Shown: positions 1-8,608, counted from the stretch's first letter. The stretch is 64,000 nt of DNA from Arthrobacter sp. UKPF54-2 (GCF_007858535.1 NZ_CP040174.1:744001-808000), one strand, 5' to 3'. The notes: generated from the letters alone by a model not told the origin. Program-made: numbers and translations.

Positions 1-300
1 ACCGGCGGCGCCGAGGCGGACGCTGTGGAAACGGAGACCTTCACGGCGAAGAACGGCGGGGTGCTGATGGTCGGTGCCGCCGGGGCTGCGGCGGGAACCG
101 GCAGCGCCGGGCTGGGCTTCGAATACGGCGGCAACCTTGAAGGGCTCCGGGAACGGCTCGCCGGGGCCGGGCACGAGGTGGCGCTGGTGGAGGAGGCGGC
201 CGTGGCGCTCCTGCACGTTGGCAACCCGGACGCCGGCGGCGCGGCCCACCCGCACGCCCTCTGGATCTCCGCAGCGCCCGCCGGCGGCCGACCCGTGTGA
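1..300 (+). CDS. C-terminal part of a VOC (glyoxalase-like) family protein, truncated by the window start
   Basis: The reading frame is open from the first base and stops with TGA at 298-300, so only the C-terminal ~99 residues are present. The pattern of a short strand, a Gly-rich turn, a G-F-E-Y strand, a helix (LEGLRERLAGAGHEV) and a final strand before HPHALWIS resembles the second half of a vicinal-oxygen-chelate (glyoxalase/bleomycin-resistance) module. That assignment is an inference from fold-like spacing. No metal ligand can be placed with confidence and the true start lies outside the window. Confidence 0.45.
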   Translation, partial: TGGAEADAVETETFTAKNGGVLMVGAAGAAAGTGSAGLGFEYGGNLEGLRERLAGAGHEVALVEEAAVALLHVGNPDAGGAAHPHALWISAAPAGGRPV

Positions 301-337
301 CCACGCCCGGCGCCCGGGGATGCGGTAGAACTTAACC

Positions 338-877
338 ATGAACGTTCGCACTCCCGACCCCAATCCCGGCTGGCTCTCCGACGACGATCTTTTCGAGGCC
401 CGCGGCCGACTGCCCATGGTCTACGTCGAGGCCGTCCCGGTCCGGCTGGACCCGCTCGGGTTTGTGAACGAGGTCGGGACCCTGCTGCAGGCCGACGAGG
501 ACGGCACCATGGTCCGCTCCCTGGTCTCCGGCCGGGTGCTGTACCGCGAGACCATCCGGGCCGCCCTGCTGCGCCACATGGAAAAGGACCTCGGCCCGCT
601 CGCCTTCCCGCAGCTGCCGATCAGCCCGGTCCCCTTCACAGTGGCCGAATACTTTCCCTCCCCCTCGCACACCGGCTTCACCGACGACCGGCAGCACGCC
701 GTCGCGCTGGCCTACATCATCCCCGTGACCGGCGAGTGCTCGCCGAGGCAGGACGCCCTCGAGTTGACCTGGATGACGCCGGAGGAAGTGATGAGTTCGG
801 ACGTGCAGCTGGAATTCAGCGGCGGCCGCGGTGCGCTGATCCGCCAGGCGCTGGCGTTCGCGGGCGTGGGCCACTAG
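338..877 (+). CDS. NUDIX hydrolase family protein with degenerate Nudix box (DUF4916-like)
   Basis: 179 aa, ATG start. Residues 28-60 and 100-150 have the alternating strands of a Nudix fold, and residues 65-87 hold a shortened box (G65, R70-E71, then ALLRHMEKDLG). The usual REUXEEXGU is reduced to RE plus a Glu/Lys/Asp helix, so classical Mg-pyrophosphatase activity is uncertain. Actinobacterial proteins of this length are catalogued as a NUDIX/DUF4916 family of unknown substrate. It stands alone between two plus-strand genes with ~120 bp downstream, so it is probably monocistronic. Confidence 0.7.
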   Translation: MNVRTPDPNPGWLSDDDLFEARGRLPMVYVEAVPVRLDPLGFVNEVGTLLQADEDGTMVRSLVSGRVLYRETIRAALLRHMEKDLGPLAFPQLPISPVPFTVAEYFPSPSHTGFTDDRQHAVALAYIIPVTGECSPRQDALELTWMTPEEVMSSDVQLEFSGGRGALIRQALAFAGVGH

Positions 878-998
878 GGGGATTGCGCCCCGGGCGGCCG
901 GACCCGCGGGGACGCCCGGAGCGCCCCGGCGTCCCCGACTTCGCGCGACCGTCTTTGTAGACTGGTGAGCGGACCGAAAGAGAATTTAAGGACTCCAG

Positions 999-2069
999 AT
1001 GACCCACCCCACAGCCTCCCTGAACTACAGCGAAAGGCAGGCGGGATCTCTGCGGACCGGGGATCTGCTGCTCCTGCCCGACGCCGAACGCACCGCCGAG
1101 ATCGTGCGCGTGGACGTCGACAACGACGATTTCGGTTCCCCTGCCATCGTGCGCGCCACCCTCACCGGGGGCGGCGTGCTGCGGATCGCCGCCGGGTCCG
1201 TGGTCCTGGTCCTGGACCCCGTGCCGGACTCACCGGAAGCTTCCCCCGCCGACGGCGCGATCCCGGCGGCCGACGCGGCCGGCCCGGGCGCTGACTCCCC
1301 GGCCGACTCCGGGGACGACTCCGCGGACGGCGGCGCCCCCGGACTGCAGCTGGTTGAGCACCTTCCCGACGGCGACGGCGCACCCGCGGCTCCCGGCGTC
1401 GTCGTCCCTCCCCGTCCGGTGGCCCCGCCGGTGGCCAGCGGCCCCAGCGAAGCGGACCTGGCCCTAATTCCGGCCGCGGACGGAACCCCCGAGTCGGTTG
1501 TGGAAGCCGCGGCCGAAGCGCACCCCGACGCACTCGGGGTGCTGCTGCTCAGCGACCGGCTCACCAAGGGCATCAACACCAAGTCCGGCAGCTGCCTCAA
1601 GGACCTCAGCGACCTGGCCCATGAACTCTTTGTGGTGCTCAAAGACGCGGAGAACGCCCTCGCCGTCGCGGACCTGCTCAACGTGCTCCCCTTCGACGGG
1701 AACCCGGGCCGCTGGGCCTCGGTGGAGGCGTCGCTGGCGCTGGCCAGCTACATTTGCCGCCAGCGCGGGGAGGAAGAACGCGCCGAGGTTTACGAGAAGT
1801 TCCTCCGGGCGCCGGACGAGATGGAGACGGACCCGTTCAAGGCCCGGATCAACGCCAAGGTGCGCCAGCGTTCCCTCAACGAGCCGAACCTGTATGACAA
1901 GGAAATCTTCCGGGCGATCGACAACTCCAACCCGGACGCGGAGCGTGAATGGCGGCTGCTGCGGCTCGAGGCGCTGCTCTTCCTGCGCGCGCACGGCGGC
2001 TCCCAGACCATCGGCGCCCCCGAACTGGAGCGGCGGATCGGCAACGAGCTCGAGTCGGTCCGCGGCTGA
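999..2069 (+). CDS. Conserved hypothetical protein with Ala/Pro/Asp-rich linker and helical C-terminal domain
   Basis: 356 aa, ATG start with AAGGA upstream at about 987-991. A TAGACT hexamer at 958-963 could be the -10 element. Residues 1-75 form a small beta-rich domain (RTGDLLLLPDAERTAEIV...LRIAAGSVVLVLD). Residues ~78-160 are a low-complexity Ala/Pro/Gly/Asp linker, and residues ~165-356 are an all-helical domain (LLLSDRLTKGINTKSGSCLKD, then repeated helices). There is no signal peptide or membrane segment. I do not recognise a functional family. The two-domain architecture with a disordered acidic linker suggests a cytoplasmic adaptor or regulatory protein, but that is only inference. 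Confidence 0.7.
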   Translation: MTHPTASLNYSERQAGSLRTGDLLLLPDAERTAEIVRVDVDNDDFGSPAIVRATLTGGGVLRIAAGSVVLVLDPVPDSPEASPADGAIPAADAAGPGADSPADSGDDSADGGAPGLQLVEHLPDGDGAPAAPGVVVPPRPVAPPVASGPSEADLALIPAADGTPESVVEAAAEAHPDALGVLLLSDRLTKGINTKSGSCLKDLSDLAHELFVVLKDAENALAVADLLNVLPFDGNPGRWASVEASLALASYICRQRGEEERAEVYEKFLRAPDEMETDPFKARINAKVRQRSLNEPNLYDKEIFRAIDNSNPDAEREWRLLRLEALLFLRAHGGSQTIGAPELERRIGNELESVRG

Positions 2070-2115
2070 CCGTTTGGCCCTACCCCGCCGCGGCCGTGCG
2101 TTGTAGATTCACCCC

Positions 2116-2841
2116 ATGACGAACAATCTCAGCGTGGTGATCAACTCCGACGCGCCGCAGGTCTGGACGATGCTGCGCGAACCCGCGAAAGTGGCCCAGT
2201 GGCACGGCTGGGAGGCCGACGACCAGGCCGCCGAGATCAACGCGATCTACTTCGGCCCCGACGTGGTCGAGAGCGCGGACCATACCTCCCTCGTCGTCGA
2301 CGGCGGCGATATCTTTACCCTGAAACCGGTCCCCACCGGCACGGAAGTCAGCGTGACACGCGCGGCCATCGACCATGACTCGGAGTGGGCGGCCTGGGAC
2401 GAGGACATCACCCAGGGCTGGCTGACGTTCCTGCACCAGCTGCGGTTCGCCCTGGAGCACCACCCGCACGGCAAACGGCGGACGTTTTTCTTCTCGGTCC
2501 CCGGCACCGGGGGCTCGGCGATCGACAAACTGGGCCTGTCCGACGTCCCCAAACCCGGCGAGCCGTACGCGCTCACCCTGGCCACGGGCGAGGAGATTTC
2601 GGGCAAGGTCTGGTTCCGCAGCAACCACCAGGTGGGCCTGACCGTGCACAGCTACGCCGAGCACGGCGACGGACTGGTCATTGTGGCGGACCAGCCCGTC
2701 ATCCCCGACCTCCGGCCCGACGGCGGCTCGCTGGGGATCATCTCCACCTACGATCTCGGCGCCCACCAGCTCGACGCCATCCGCGGCCGCTGGGACACCT
2801 GGCGGGCTGAGAACTACCCCACATCGGACCCGCTGCACTAA
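2116..2841 (+). CDS. SRPBCC (START-like/AHSA1-type) domain protein
   Basis: 241 aa, ATG start. TAGATT at 2104-2109 leaves almost no leader. The N-terminus (NNLSVVINSDAPQVWTMLREPAKVAQWHGW) is the typical opening strand, helix and W-H-G-W of polyketide-cyclase/AHSA1-like SRPBCC folds. DSEWAAWDEDITQGWLTFLHQLRFALE is the long C-terminal helix that closes the hydrophobic cavity, around residues 92-118. A second half (residues ~125-241) ending RGRWDTWRAENYP may be a divergent second copy. The ligand is unknown. No partner gene indicates a pathway; the next gene starts 33 bp downstream. Confidence 0.72.
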   Translation: MTNNLSVVINSDAPQVWTMLREPAKVAQWHGWEADDQAAEINAIYFGPDVVESADHTSLVVDGGDIFTLKPVPTGTEVSVTRAAIDHDSEWAAWDEDITQGWLTFLHQLRFALEHHPHGKRRTFFFSVPGTGGSAIDKLGLSDVPKPGEPYALTLATGEEISGKVWFRSNHQVGLTVHSYAEHGDGLVIVADQPVIPDLRPDGGSLGIISTYDLGAHQLDAIRGRWDTWRAENYPTSDPLH

Positions 2842-2874
2842 GGCTTCCGCGGTGTTAGCTGGCACACTTGAACC

Positions 2875-4173
2875 GTGCCAGCCAATCCTGACTTTGCGTC
2901 CACGCCCGCCGCGCCTGCCAAGCAGTCCGAGTTTTCCTTCCGGGTGGGCAAGCGCCTGAGCGAAACGTGCTCGCCGTCGGCCGCGCAGGTTGCCGCCAAC
3001 GGCGGGGAGTTCCTGGGCCGGACCGGCACCATCACCACCCCGCACGGCGAGATCCAGACCCCGGCGTTCATCGCCGTCGGCACCAAGGCCACGGTCAAAT
3101 CCGTGCTGCCGGAGTCCGTCGCCGAGCTCGGCGCGCAGGCCGTGCTGGCCAACGCCTACCACCTGTACCTGCAGCCCGGCGCGGACATCCTGGACGAGGC
3201 CGGCGGCCTGGGCGCCTTTATGAACTGGCGCGGGCCCACCTTCACGGACTCCGGCGGGTTCCAGGTGATGAGCCTGGGATCCGGGTTCAAGAAGGTCATC
3301 GACATGAAATCGGTGGACACTTCAGGGCCGGACGACGCCGTCGCCCCCGGCAAGGAACGCCTCGCCCACGTGGACGAGGAGGGTGTGTGGTTCAAAAGCC
3401 ACCTCAACGGCGACCGGCACCGGTTCAGCCCCGAGATCTCGATGAACGTCCAGCACCAGATCGGCGCGGACATCATGTTCGCATTCGATGAACTGACGAC
3501 GCTGCAGAACTCCCGGGGCTACCAGGAGGAGTCCCTAGAACGCACCCGCCGCTGGGCCGAGCGGTGCATCACCGAGCACTTCCGGCTTACGGAGCAGCGC
3601 GCCGGCAAGCCGTACCAGGCCCTGTTCGGGGTCATCCAGGGCGCGCAGTACGAGGACCTGCGCCGCAAAGCGTGCCGGGACCTCGGCGCGATGAACTTCG
3701 ACGGCTTCGGCATCGGCGGTGCACTGGAGAAGGAGAACCTGGGCACCATCGTGCGCTGGTGCAACGAGGAACTGCCGGAAAACAAGCCGCGGCACCTCCT
3801 CGGCATCTCCGAGCCGGATGACATTTTTACCGCAATCGAGAACGGCGCGGACACCTTCGACTGCGTCTCCCCCACCCGGGTGGCCCGCAACTCGGCCTTC
3901 TACCACCCCACCGGCCGGTACAACCTCTCCGGCGCCATGTACAAGCGCGACTTCGGCCCGCTCCAGGAAGGCTGCGACTGCTACGCCTGCCTGAACTACT
4001 CCCGGGCCTACATCCACCACCTGTTCAAGGCCAAGGAAATGGTCTCCGCCACGCTGATCTCGATCCACAACGAGCGCTTCGTGGTGAAGATGGTCGACGA
4101 CGCCCGCCGCGCCATCGAAGACGGCACCTTCTTCGAGTTCAAGGCCGAAACCCTGGGCCTGTACTACTCCTAG
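2875..4173 (+). CDS. tgt: tRNA-guanine(34) transglycosylase
   Basis: 432 aa, GTG start. The enzyme exchanges guanine-34 of GUN-anticodon tRNAs (Asp, Asn, His, Tyr) for a queuosine precursor. Seen here: the catalytic Asp of DSGGFQV (residue 125), the second Asp in FDCVSPTRVARN (about residue 329), and the zinc site CDCYAC plus a downstream His (about residues 365-398). A ~25-residue insert after residue 140 (VIDMKSVDTSGPDDAVAPGK) is common in actinobacterial forms. No queC/D/E/F genes are in the window. A YhhQ-type precursor transporter lies 2 kb downstream, so salvage of queuine or preQ1/preQ0 is a reasonable inference. Confidence 0.96.
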   Translation: MPANPDFASTPAAPAKQSEFSFRVGKRLSETCSPSAAQVAANGGEFLGRTGTITTPHGEIQTPAFIAVGTKATVKSVLPESVAELGAQAVLANAYHLYLQPGADILDEAGGLGAFMNWRGPTFTDSGGFQVMSLGSGFKKVIDMKSVDTSGPDDAVAPGKERLAHVDEEGVWFKSHLNGDRHRFSPEISMNVQHQIGADIMFAFDELTTLQNSRGYQEESLERTRRWAERCITEHFRLTEQRAGKPYQALFGVIQGAQYEDLRRKACRDLGAMNFDGFGIGGALEKENLGTIVRWCNEELPENKPRHLLGISEPDDIFTAIENGADTFDCVSPTRVARNSAFYHPTGRYNLSGAMYKRDFGPLQEGCDCYACLNYSRAYIHHLFKAKEMVSATLISIHNERFVVKMVDDARRAIEDGTFFEFKAETLGLYYS

Positions 4174-4243
4174 GCTTCTGCCGGGGCCCATCCGGGCGCC
4201 AAACCCTGGACGGGCTCCTAGCTGCGTCGGCTATCCTGACCGG

Positions 4244-4993
4244 ATGTTTATCGAGATTCCTGCCGCTGACGGCACAGCCGAGGCCCTCGTGGCGCGTCCT
4301 TCGACCGGCGAGGGCCCCTTCCCGGGCGTCATCTTCTACATGGACGCCTTCGGCCTGCGCCCCCGCATCCAGGAGATGGCGCAGCGCATCGCCGACTGGG
4401 GGTACGTCGTCCTCGCCCCCAACGTCTTCTACCGCGAAGGCACGGCAGCGGAACTGGCGCCGGCCGGTGACATGGGCACACCGGAGGGCCGTGAGGCCGC
4501 CGGCGCCGCGGCGTTCCCCCGGGTCGGGCGCCTCACCTCGGACAAGGCGCTGCCGGACATCGACGCCTGGCTACGTGATCTTCGCGAGCTCGACGGCGTC
4601 GCGGACGGCCCCATCGGCGTCACCGGTTATTGCATGGGTGCACGCCTCGCGGTCCGCACCGCCAACGCCCACCCGGATCAGGTCGCGGCGTGCGGCGGCT
4701 TCCACGGCGGGGGCCTGGCCACCGACGAGCCGGACAGCCCGCACCTGGGGCTGGAGCATGCCCGTGCCACGTTCGTGTTCGGCCATGCCGACCATGACCG
4801 CAGCATGGGGCCCGACGCCGTCGCGCGGCTGGGCGAGGCGCTCGACGCGGCAGGGCTGACCGCCATCAACACGATTTACGACGGCGCCCCGCACGGCTAC
4901 TCGATGGCGGATACTTCGGCGTTCCACCCGGAAGCCACGGAACGGCACTTCCGCGAGCTCCGCGACCTCCTCGACGGGACACTCAAGGCCTGA
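4244..4993 (+). CDS. Dienelactone hydrolase family protein
   Basis: 249 aa, ATG start. Alpha/beta-hydrolase with a cysteine nucleophile: GYCMGAR (C130), HADHD (D183) and PHGYSM (H217) form the Cys/Asp/His triad of the DLH family, whose reference enzyme opens the dienelactone ring to maleylacetate. No chloroaromatic catabolism genes surround it, so the physiological ester or lactone substrate is unknown. Cytoplasmic, no signal peptide. Stop codon is 17 bp before a long palindrome (5011-5080) that may terminate its transcript. Confidence 0.9.
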   Translation: MFIEIPAADGTAEALVARPSTGEGPFPGVIFYMDAFGLRPRIQEMAQRIADWGYVVLAPNVFYREGTAAELAPAGDMGTPEGREAAGAAAFPRVGRLTSDKALPDIDAWLRDLRELDGVADGPIGVTGYCMGARLAVRTANAHPDQVAACGGFHGGGLATDEPDSPHLGLEHARATFVFGHADHDRSMGPDAVARLGEALDAAGLTAINTIYDGAPHGYSMADTSAFHPEATERHFRELRDLLDGTLKA

Positions 4994-5010
4994 CGCACGG
5001 CCCGGCTTTG

Positions 5011-5080
5011 GCCGTTTCGACGGTTCCCTGCGTGCTCGATGTAACCAGACAGCCGTTCTGCAGGGAGCCGTCGAAACGGC
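5011..5080. repeat. Long palindrome, family A (copy A1), upstream of nuclease gene
   Basis: Arms 5011-5031 and 5060-5080 are reverse complements with one mismatch (GCCGTTTCGACGG core), separated by ~28 nt. Related copies lie at 6077-6146 and 9553-9620. The left arm and beginning of the loop match copy A3 over about 30 nt with only two differences. There is no T-tract, so a simple intrinsic terminator is not obvious. Confidence 0.9.
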
Positions 5081-5141
5081 GTTGTCCACATACCCCCACG
5101 GCGCTCTGGAGCAAGCCCGGCGCTTGGTCAATGCTGGTCCC

Positions 5142-6104
5142 ATGCCCACCAAACTTCCCGATGCCGGGACCCTCTGGCGCACGGATCAGCTTTTGGCATC
5201 CGGACGAAATTCCCGGGCCATTGCCAGACACGTCCGGGACGGAAGCCTCGTCCGGCTCCGCCGTGGCTGCTACGCCCGCGGCGAGTGGTGGCGGGGCCTC
5301 GATGCCCCATCCCGACGTCGGCAGCTGATTTCTGCGCATGCGCTTGGAACGCTGACGACGTCGGCGGGAGGCTTCGTGTACAGCCACATCTCAGGTGCCA
5401 GCCTCCATGAACTCCAGCTGTGGAAGGTCGATGACCGCGTGCACCTGACGCAGAACGGCTGCCCCTCGGGATTTTCGCACGGGCGCGACGTTGTCGCCCA
5501 CACCAGGCGGGTGACAAGCCGCGAGATGTGCTTCGTGGACGGATTGCCGTGCACGTCCCTGGAACGCACGGTCGTGGATTGCTGCCTGATGTTCACCGTG
5601 CCGCAGGCTTTGATCCTGATCGACCATGCGGCGCGCCTGGGGGCGGACCTCGGCATGATCCGCGCCCAGTGTGCCGCCCTCGCGGGGCGTAACGGCGTGG
5701 TGGCGCTGCGCCGGGCCCTCGAGTTGGCTGATCCTCGCTCCGAATCAGCCGGGGAGAGCCTGACGAGGGAACTGCTGCACCGGATCGGGATTGCGCCGCC
5801 GGAGGTGCAGTACAGCGTTCTGACGCCGCTCGGGGAATACCGGCTGGACTTAGCCTGGCCCGAGCGCAAGGTCGCCCTCGAGTTCGACGGCAAGAGCAAG
5901 TACTTCGCCTACCGGCCCACGGGAGAGGTCCTATTCGCGGAGCGGCAGCGCGAGAAGGCGCTGACGGAGCAGGGCTGGACGTTCCTCCGCGTCGAGTGGA
6001 GGGACCTGTTCAACGAGGTGGAGTTCAAATACCGGGTCCTGCGGGCGCTAAACCGCGGCGCGGGGGCTGGCTCCGCGCCGTTTCGACGATCCGCTGCCGG
6101 CTAG
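5142..6104 (+). CDS. AbiEi-like winged-helix / DUF559 (PD-(D/E)XK, Vsr-like) nuclease-type protein
   Basis: 320 aa from the ATG at 5142; the frame is open further upstream to about 5082, but that part overlaps the palindrome region and looks non-coding. Residues ~9-50 (LWRTDQLLASGRNSRAIARH...LVRLRRGCYA) match the N-terminal winged-helix of AbiEi-type antitoxins. Residues ~150-190 contain CTSLERTVVDCC. The C-terminus has a PD-(D/E)XK-like core: D236 in RLDLAWPE, E247-F-D-G-K251, then a helix and WTFLRVEW. There is no AbiEii toxin gene beside it, so this is not a standard toxin-antitoxin pair. Family A palindromes flank it on both sides and the downstream one encodes its last residues and stop codon. 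It is paralogous in architecture to the gene at 50584-51525. Confidence 0.8.
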   Translation: MPTKLPDAGTLWRTDQLLASGRNSRAIARHVRDGSLVRLRRGCYARGEWWRGLDAPSRRRQLISAHALGTLTTSAGGFVYSHISGASLHELQLWKVDDRVHLTQNGCPSGFSHGRDVVAHTRRVTSREMCFVDGLPCTSLERTVVDCCLMFTVPQALILIDHAARLGADLGMIRAQCAALAGRNGVVALRRALELADPRSESAGESLTRELLHRIGIAPPEVQYSVLTPLGEYRLDLAWPERKVALEFDGKSKYFAYRPTGEVLFAERQREKALTEQGWTFLRVEWRDLFNEVEFKYRVLRALNRGAGAGSAPFRRSAAG

Positions 6105-6146
6105 ACGCTTACCGGCGTCGAGCGGGCACGGAAGCGTCGAAACGGC
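6077..6146. repeat. Long palindrome, family A (copy A2), overlapping nuclease stop codon
   Basis: Outer arms GCCGTTTCGACG (from 6077) and CGTCGAAACGGC (to 6146) are complementary, with imperfect inner pairing. The left arm is translated as the last residues (about APFRRSAAG) and TAG stop of the nuclease gene. It sits at a convergent junction with the yhhQ-type gene and may also act as a bidirectional terminator. Confidence 0.88.
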
Positions 6147-6163
6147 GGATTTTGCGGGCGGAG

Positions 6164-6862
6164 CTAGACCGCCCCGTAGCTTGGTTCGCGCTTCTTCACC
6201 CAGCCGATGGCGAGCGAGGTCAGCGGCACGAAGGCGAACTCCACGAGCGTCTTGTAGAGGAACCCCACGAGGACGTAGTTCGCGAACATCCCGACGTCGC
6301 TGATCCCGATCACCGAGGCGGCGATGCTGCAGAAGATCAGCGTGTCCACGAACTCGCCGGCCACGGAGGATCCCATGATGCGGGCCCAGAGGGATTTTTC
6401 ACCCGTCCGGGCCTTCATCCTCACCAGGATCCAGGAGTTGATCGTCTGGCCGGCGAGGAAGGCCAGGAGGGACGCGAGCACAATCTGCGGCACTGGGCCC
6501 AGCGCTCCTTCGAGCGCGGACTGCTTGGCAGCGCCGTACTCGTCGTTGAAGCCGGGCAGCACGATGATGATCCAGTAGCAGAGGGACGCGAAGACGGACA
6601 GCGCGAAAGTGGTCAGGATGGCCTTGCGCGCAACCTTGAAGCCGTAGACCTCGCTGATGACGTCGCCGAGTATGTAGGCGAGCGGGAAAAGGAAGAAACC
6701 GCCGTCGGTGATGATCGGGCCGATGGCGACACCCTTGGACGCGCCGATGTTGGACAGGATCAGCACCACGGCCATAACGGCCAGCATGATGCCGAAGTAC
6801 GGCGAACCGATCGAGGCGAACTTCGGCGCGGCGGCAGCCGGGAAGGTCTTGGCGGTGGTCAT
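6164..6862 (-). CDS. Queuosine precursor transporter (YhhQ/VUT family)
   Basis: 232 aa from the ATG at 6862, preceded by GGAAT; an open extension to 6955 lacks family similarity. Six hydrophobic segments are visible, including IMLAVMAVVLILSNI, GGFFLFPLAYILGDVISEVYG and VLASLLAFLAGQTINSWI. The D-V-I-S-E-V-Y-G motif and IMGSSVAGEFVDTLIF are characteristic of the VUT/QPTR family, which imports queuine, preQ0 or preQ1. Tgt at 2875-4173 is the likely user of the imported base. Weak dyad GGTTCG/CGAACC lies ~35 bp upstream of the start. Confidence 0.93.
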   Translation of the reverse strand: MTTAKTFPAAAAPKFASIGSPYFGIMLAVMAVVLILSNIGASKGVAIGPIITDGGFFLFPLAYILGDVISEVYGFKVARKAILTTFALSVFASLCYWIIIVLPGFNDEYGAAKQSALEGALGPVPQIVLASLLAFLAGQTINSWILVRMKARTGEKSLWARIMGSSVAGEFVDTLIFCSIAASVIGISDVGMFANYVLVGFLYKTLVEFAFVPLTSLAIGWVKKREPSYGAV

Positions 6863-7114
6863 GGGTATTCCATTCGTAGTGGTTCGCTCGGCGGCCCGGT
6901 TCGCGTAAACGAACCCGGAACGGCCGGCTGTATTAGCACTGGGAGGCTCCGGCAATTCACGCCACGAGCCGCACCCATTCTCTCACCCGCACAGCACCTG
7001 CCGGAGCAGCCGGAGCACGCATTCCGGAGCAGGCCTTAACCGACGACAGCGGGCCGACGGCCTCCGGGACCGAAGTCCAGAAGCCGGCAACCCGCCGTCG
7101 TGGGCGTCCGAACC

Positions 7115-8527
7115 CTAGCGGCGCGAGGCGTCCACGAGGTCCTTGTCGTCGTCCCGGCGGCCGTCGCCCGTCCCTGCCGCGGCAGCGGCGGGCTCCCAGG
7201 CGTGGCCCTGTTCGTGGTCCAGGTGCGTGGACTTCTTGTTCTTCAACGCGAAGACGTAGACCAGCAGCGAGATGGCGATGGCCACGGTGACGTAGGTGAA
7301 GAACAGTTCCTCCTGGCCGGCTTTCTGCAGCGCCGCGCCGATCAGCGGAACCGTGCCGCCGAAGAGCGAGTTGGCGATCGCGTAGCCCAGGCCGACGCCG
7401 AGCGCGCGGATGGAGGCCGGGAAGAGCTCGGCCTTCACCAGGGCGTTGATCGAGGTGTAGCCGCCGACAATCAGCAGGCCGCCCATCATCAGCAGGAATG
7501 CCGTGAGCGGGTCCTTGGTGCCGGCCAGCGTCGAGAGCAGCGGCCAGGTGAACAGGACACCGGTGATGCCGAACCAGAGCAGCAGCGGCTTGCGGCCCAC
7601 CTTGTCCGAGATGATGCCGTAGACCGGCTGGAGCAGCATAAAGATGAACAGCGCCCAGAAGTTGATCACCGAAGTGTCCGTCTTGGCGATGCCGGAGGTG
7701 TCATTCATGAACTTCAGGATGAAGTTGGTATAGGTGTAGAACGCCACGGTGCCGCCGAGCGTGATGCCGATGCAGATCAGCAGGGGCCTCCAGTAGCCGG
7801 TGAACAGGAGCTTCATGGTGCCCGGCTGCGCTTCGCCGGCCACCGCGGGTGCCTTGGCGGCTTCGAGCTGTTCGGCCGAGACGGTCTCTTCCATGGAGCG
7901 GCGCAGCCACAGGACCACGAGCGCCGCGACGCCGCCGATCGCGAACGGGATCCGCCAGCCCCACTCGCCGAGGTCGGCTTTCGGCATCACGTTCTGCAGG
8001 ATGACCAGGACCAGCAGGGCCAGCATCTGGCCGCCGATCAGTGTGACGTACTGGAAGCTGGAGAAGAATCCGCGGCGCTTGGAGGTGGCGGCCTCGGACA
8101 TGTAGGTCGCGCTGGTGCCGTACTCGCCGCCCACGGAGAAGCCCTGGATCACGCGGATCAGGACCAGCAGGATCATGGCCCAGAGTCCGATCACGTCCTG
8201 GGTGGGGAGCACCGCGATGGCGAACGAGCCGGCGGACATCATTGTCACGCTCAGCGTCAGCGCGGCCTTGCGGCCCTTGCGGTCGGCGTAGCGTCCGAAG
8301 AACCAGGCGCCGATCGGGCGCATCAGGAACGACGTCGAGAAGACGGCCATCGCCTCGAGGCCGGCCTGCAGCTCGTCCTTGGAGTTGAAGAAGTGCGCCT
8401 GGAAGTAGGCCGCGAAGACGGTGTAGACGTAGAGGTCGTACCACTCGACGAGGTTGCCTGCCGAGCCTTTGAGGATGTTGCCGACGGCTTTTCGGGTCTG
8501 GGCCGCTTCGGACAGTTGGGTGCTCAT
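7115..8527 (-). CDS. MFS transporter, metabolite:H+ symporter (MHS) type
   Basis: 470 aa from the ATG at 8527 with a strong AGGAAGG ribosome binding site. Twelve transmembrane segments. The start GNLVEWYDLYVYTVFAAYF, the loop FGRYADRKGRKAAL and RVIQGFSVGGEYGTSATYM are the hallmarks of the MHS subfamily (KgtP, ProP, ShiA relatives), which imports organic acids or osmolytes with protons. Substrate cannot be read from sequence. A TTTGGTCATATTGGTC element at 8609-8624 lies in the 142-bp gap shared with the divergent pdxK gene. Confidence 0.92.
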   Translation of the reverse strand: MSTQLSEAAQTRKAVGNILKGSAGNLVEWYDLYVYTVFAAYFQAHFFNSKDELQAGLEAMAVFSTSFLMRPIGAWFFGRYADRKGRKAALTLSVTMMSAGSFAIAVLPTQDVIGLWAMILLVLIRVIQGFSVGGEYGTSATYMSEAATSKRRGFFSSFQYVTLIGGQMLALLVLVILQNVMPKADLGEWGWRIPFAIGGVAALVVLWLRRSMEETVSAEQLEAAKAPAVAGEAQPGTMKLLFTGYWRPLLICIGITLGGTVAFYTYTNFILKFMNDTSGIAKTDTSVINFWALFIFMLLQPVYGIISDKVGRKPLLLWFGITGVLFTWPLLSTLAGTKDPLTAFLLMMGGLLIVGGYTSINALVKAELFPASIRALGVGLGYAIANSLFGGTVPLIGAALQKAGQEELFFTYVTVAIAISLLVYVFALKNKKSTHLDHEQGHAWEPAAAAAGTGDGRRDDDKDLVDASRR

Positions 8528-8608
8528 CAATGAACCTTCCTGGATCCGGCGTCGCAAGAGAGCAACACCGTCCGCCACCCTAGTCCCCGTGATCCAGAAC
8601 ACTCGGTT

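Noticed and set aside
5142..6104. Classical AbiE toxin-antitoxin system
   Set aside because: Only the AbiEi-like N-terminal domain is present, fused to a DUF559 core. There is no AbiEii nucleotidyltransferase gene next to it.
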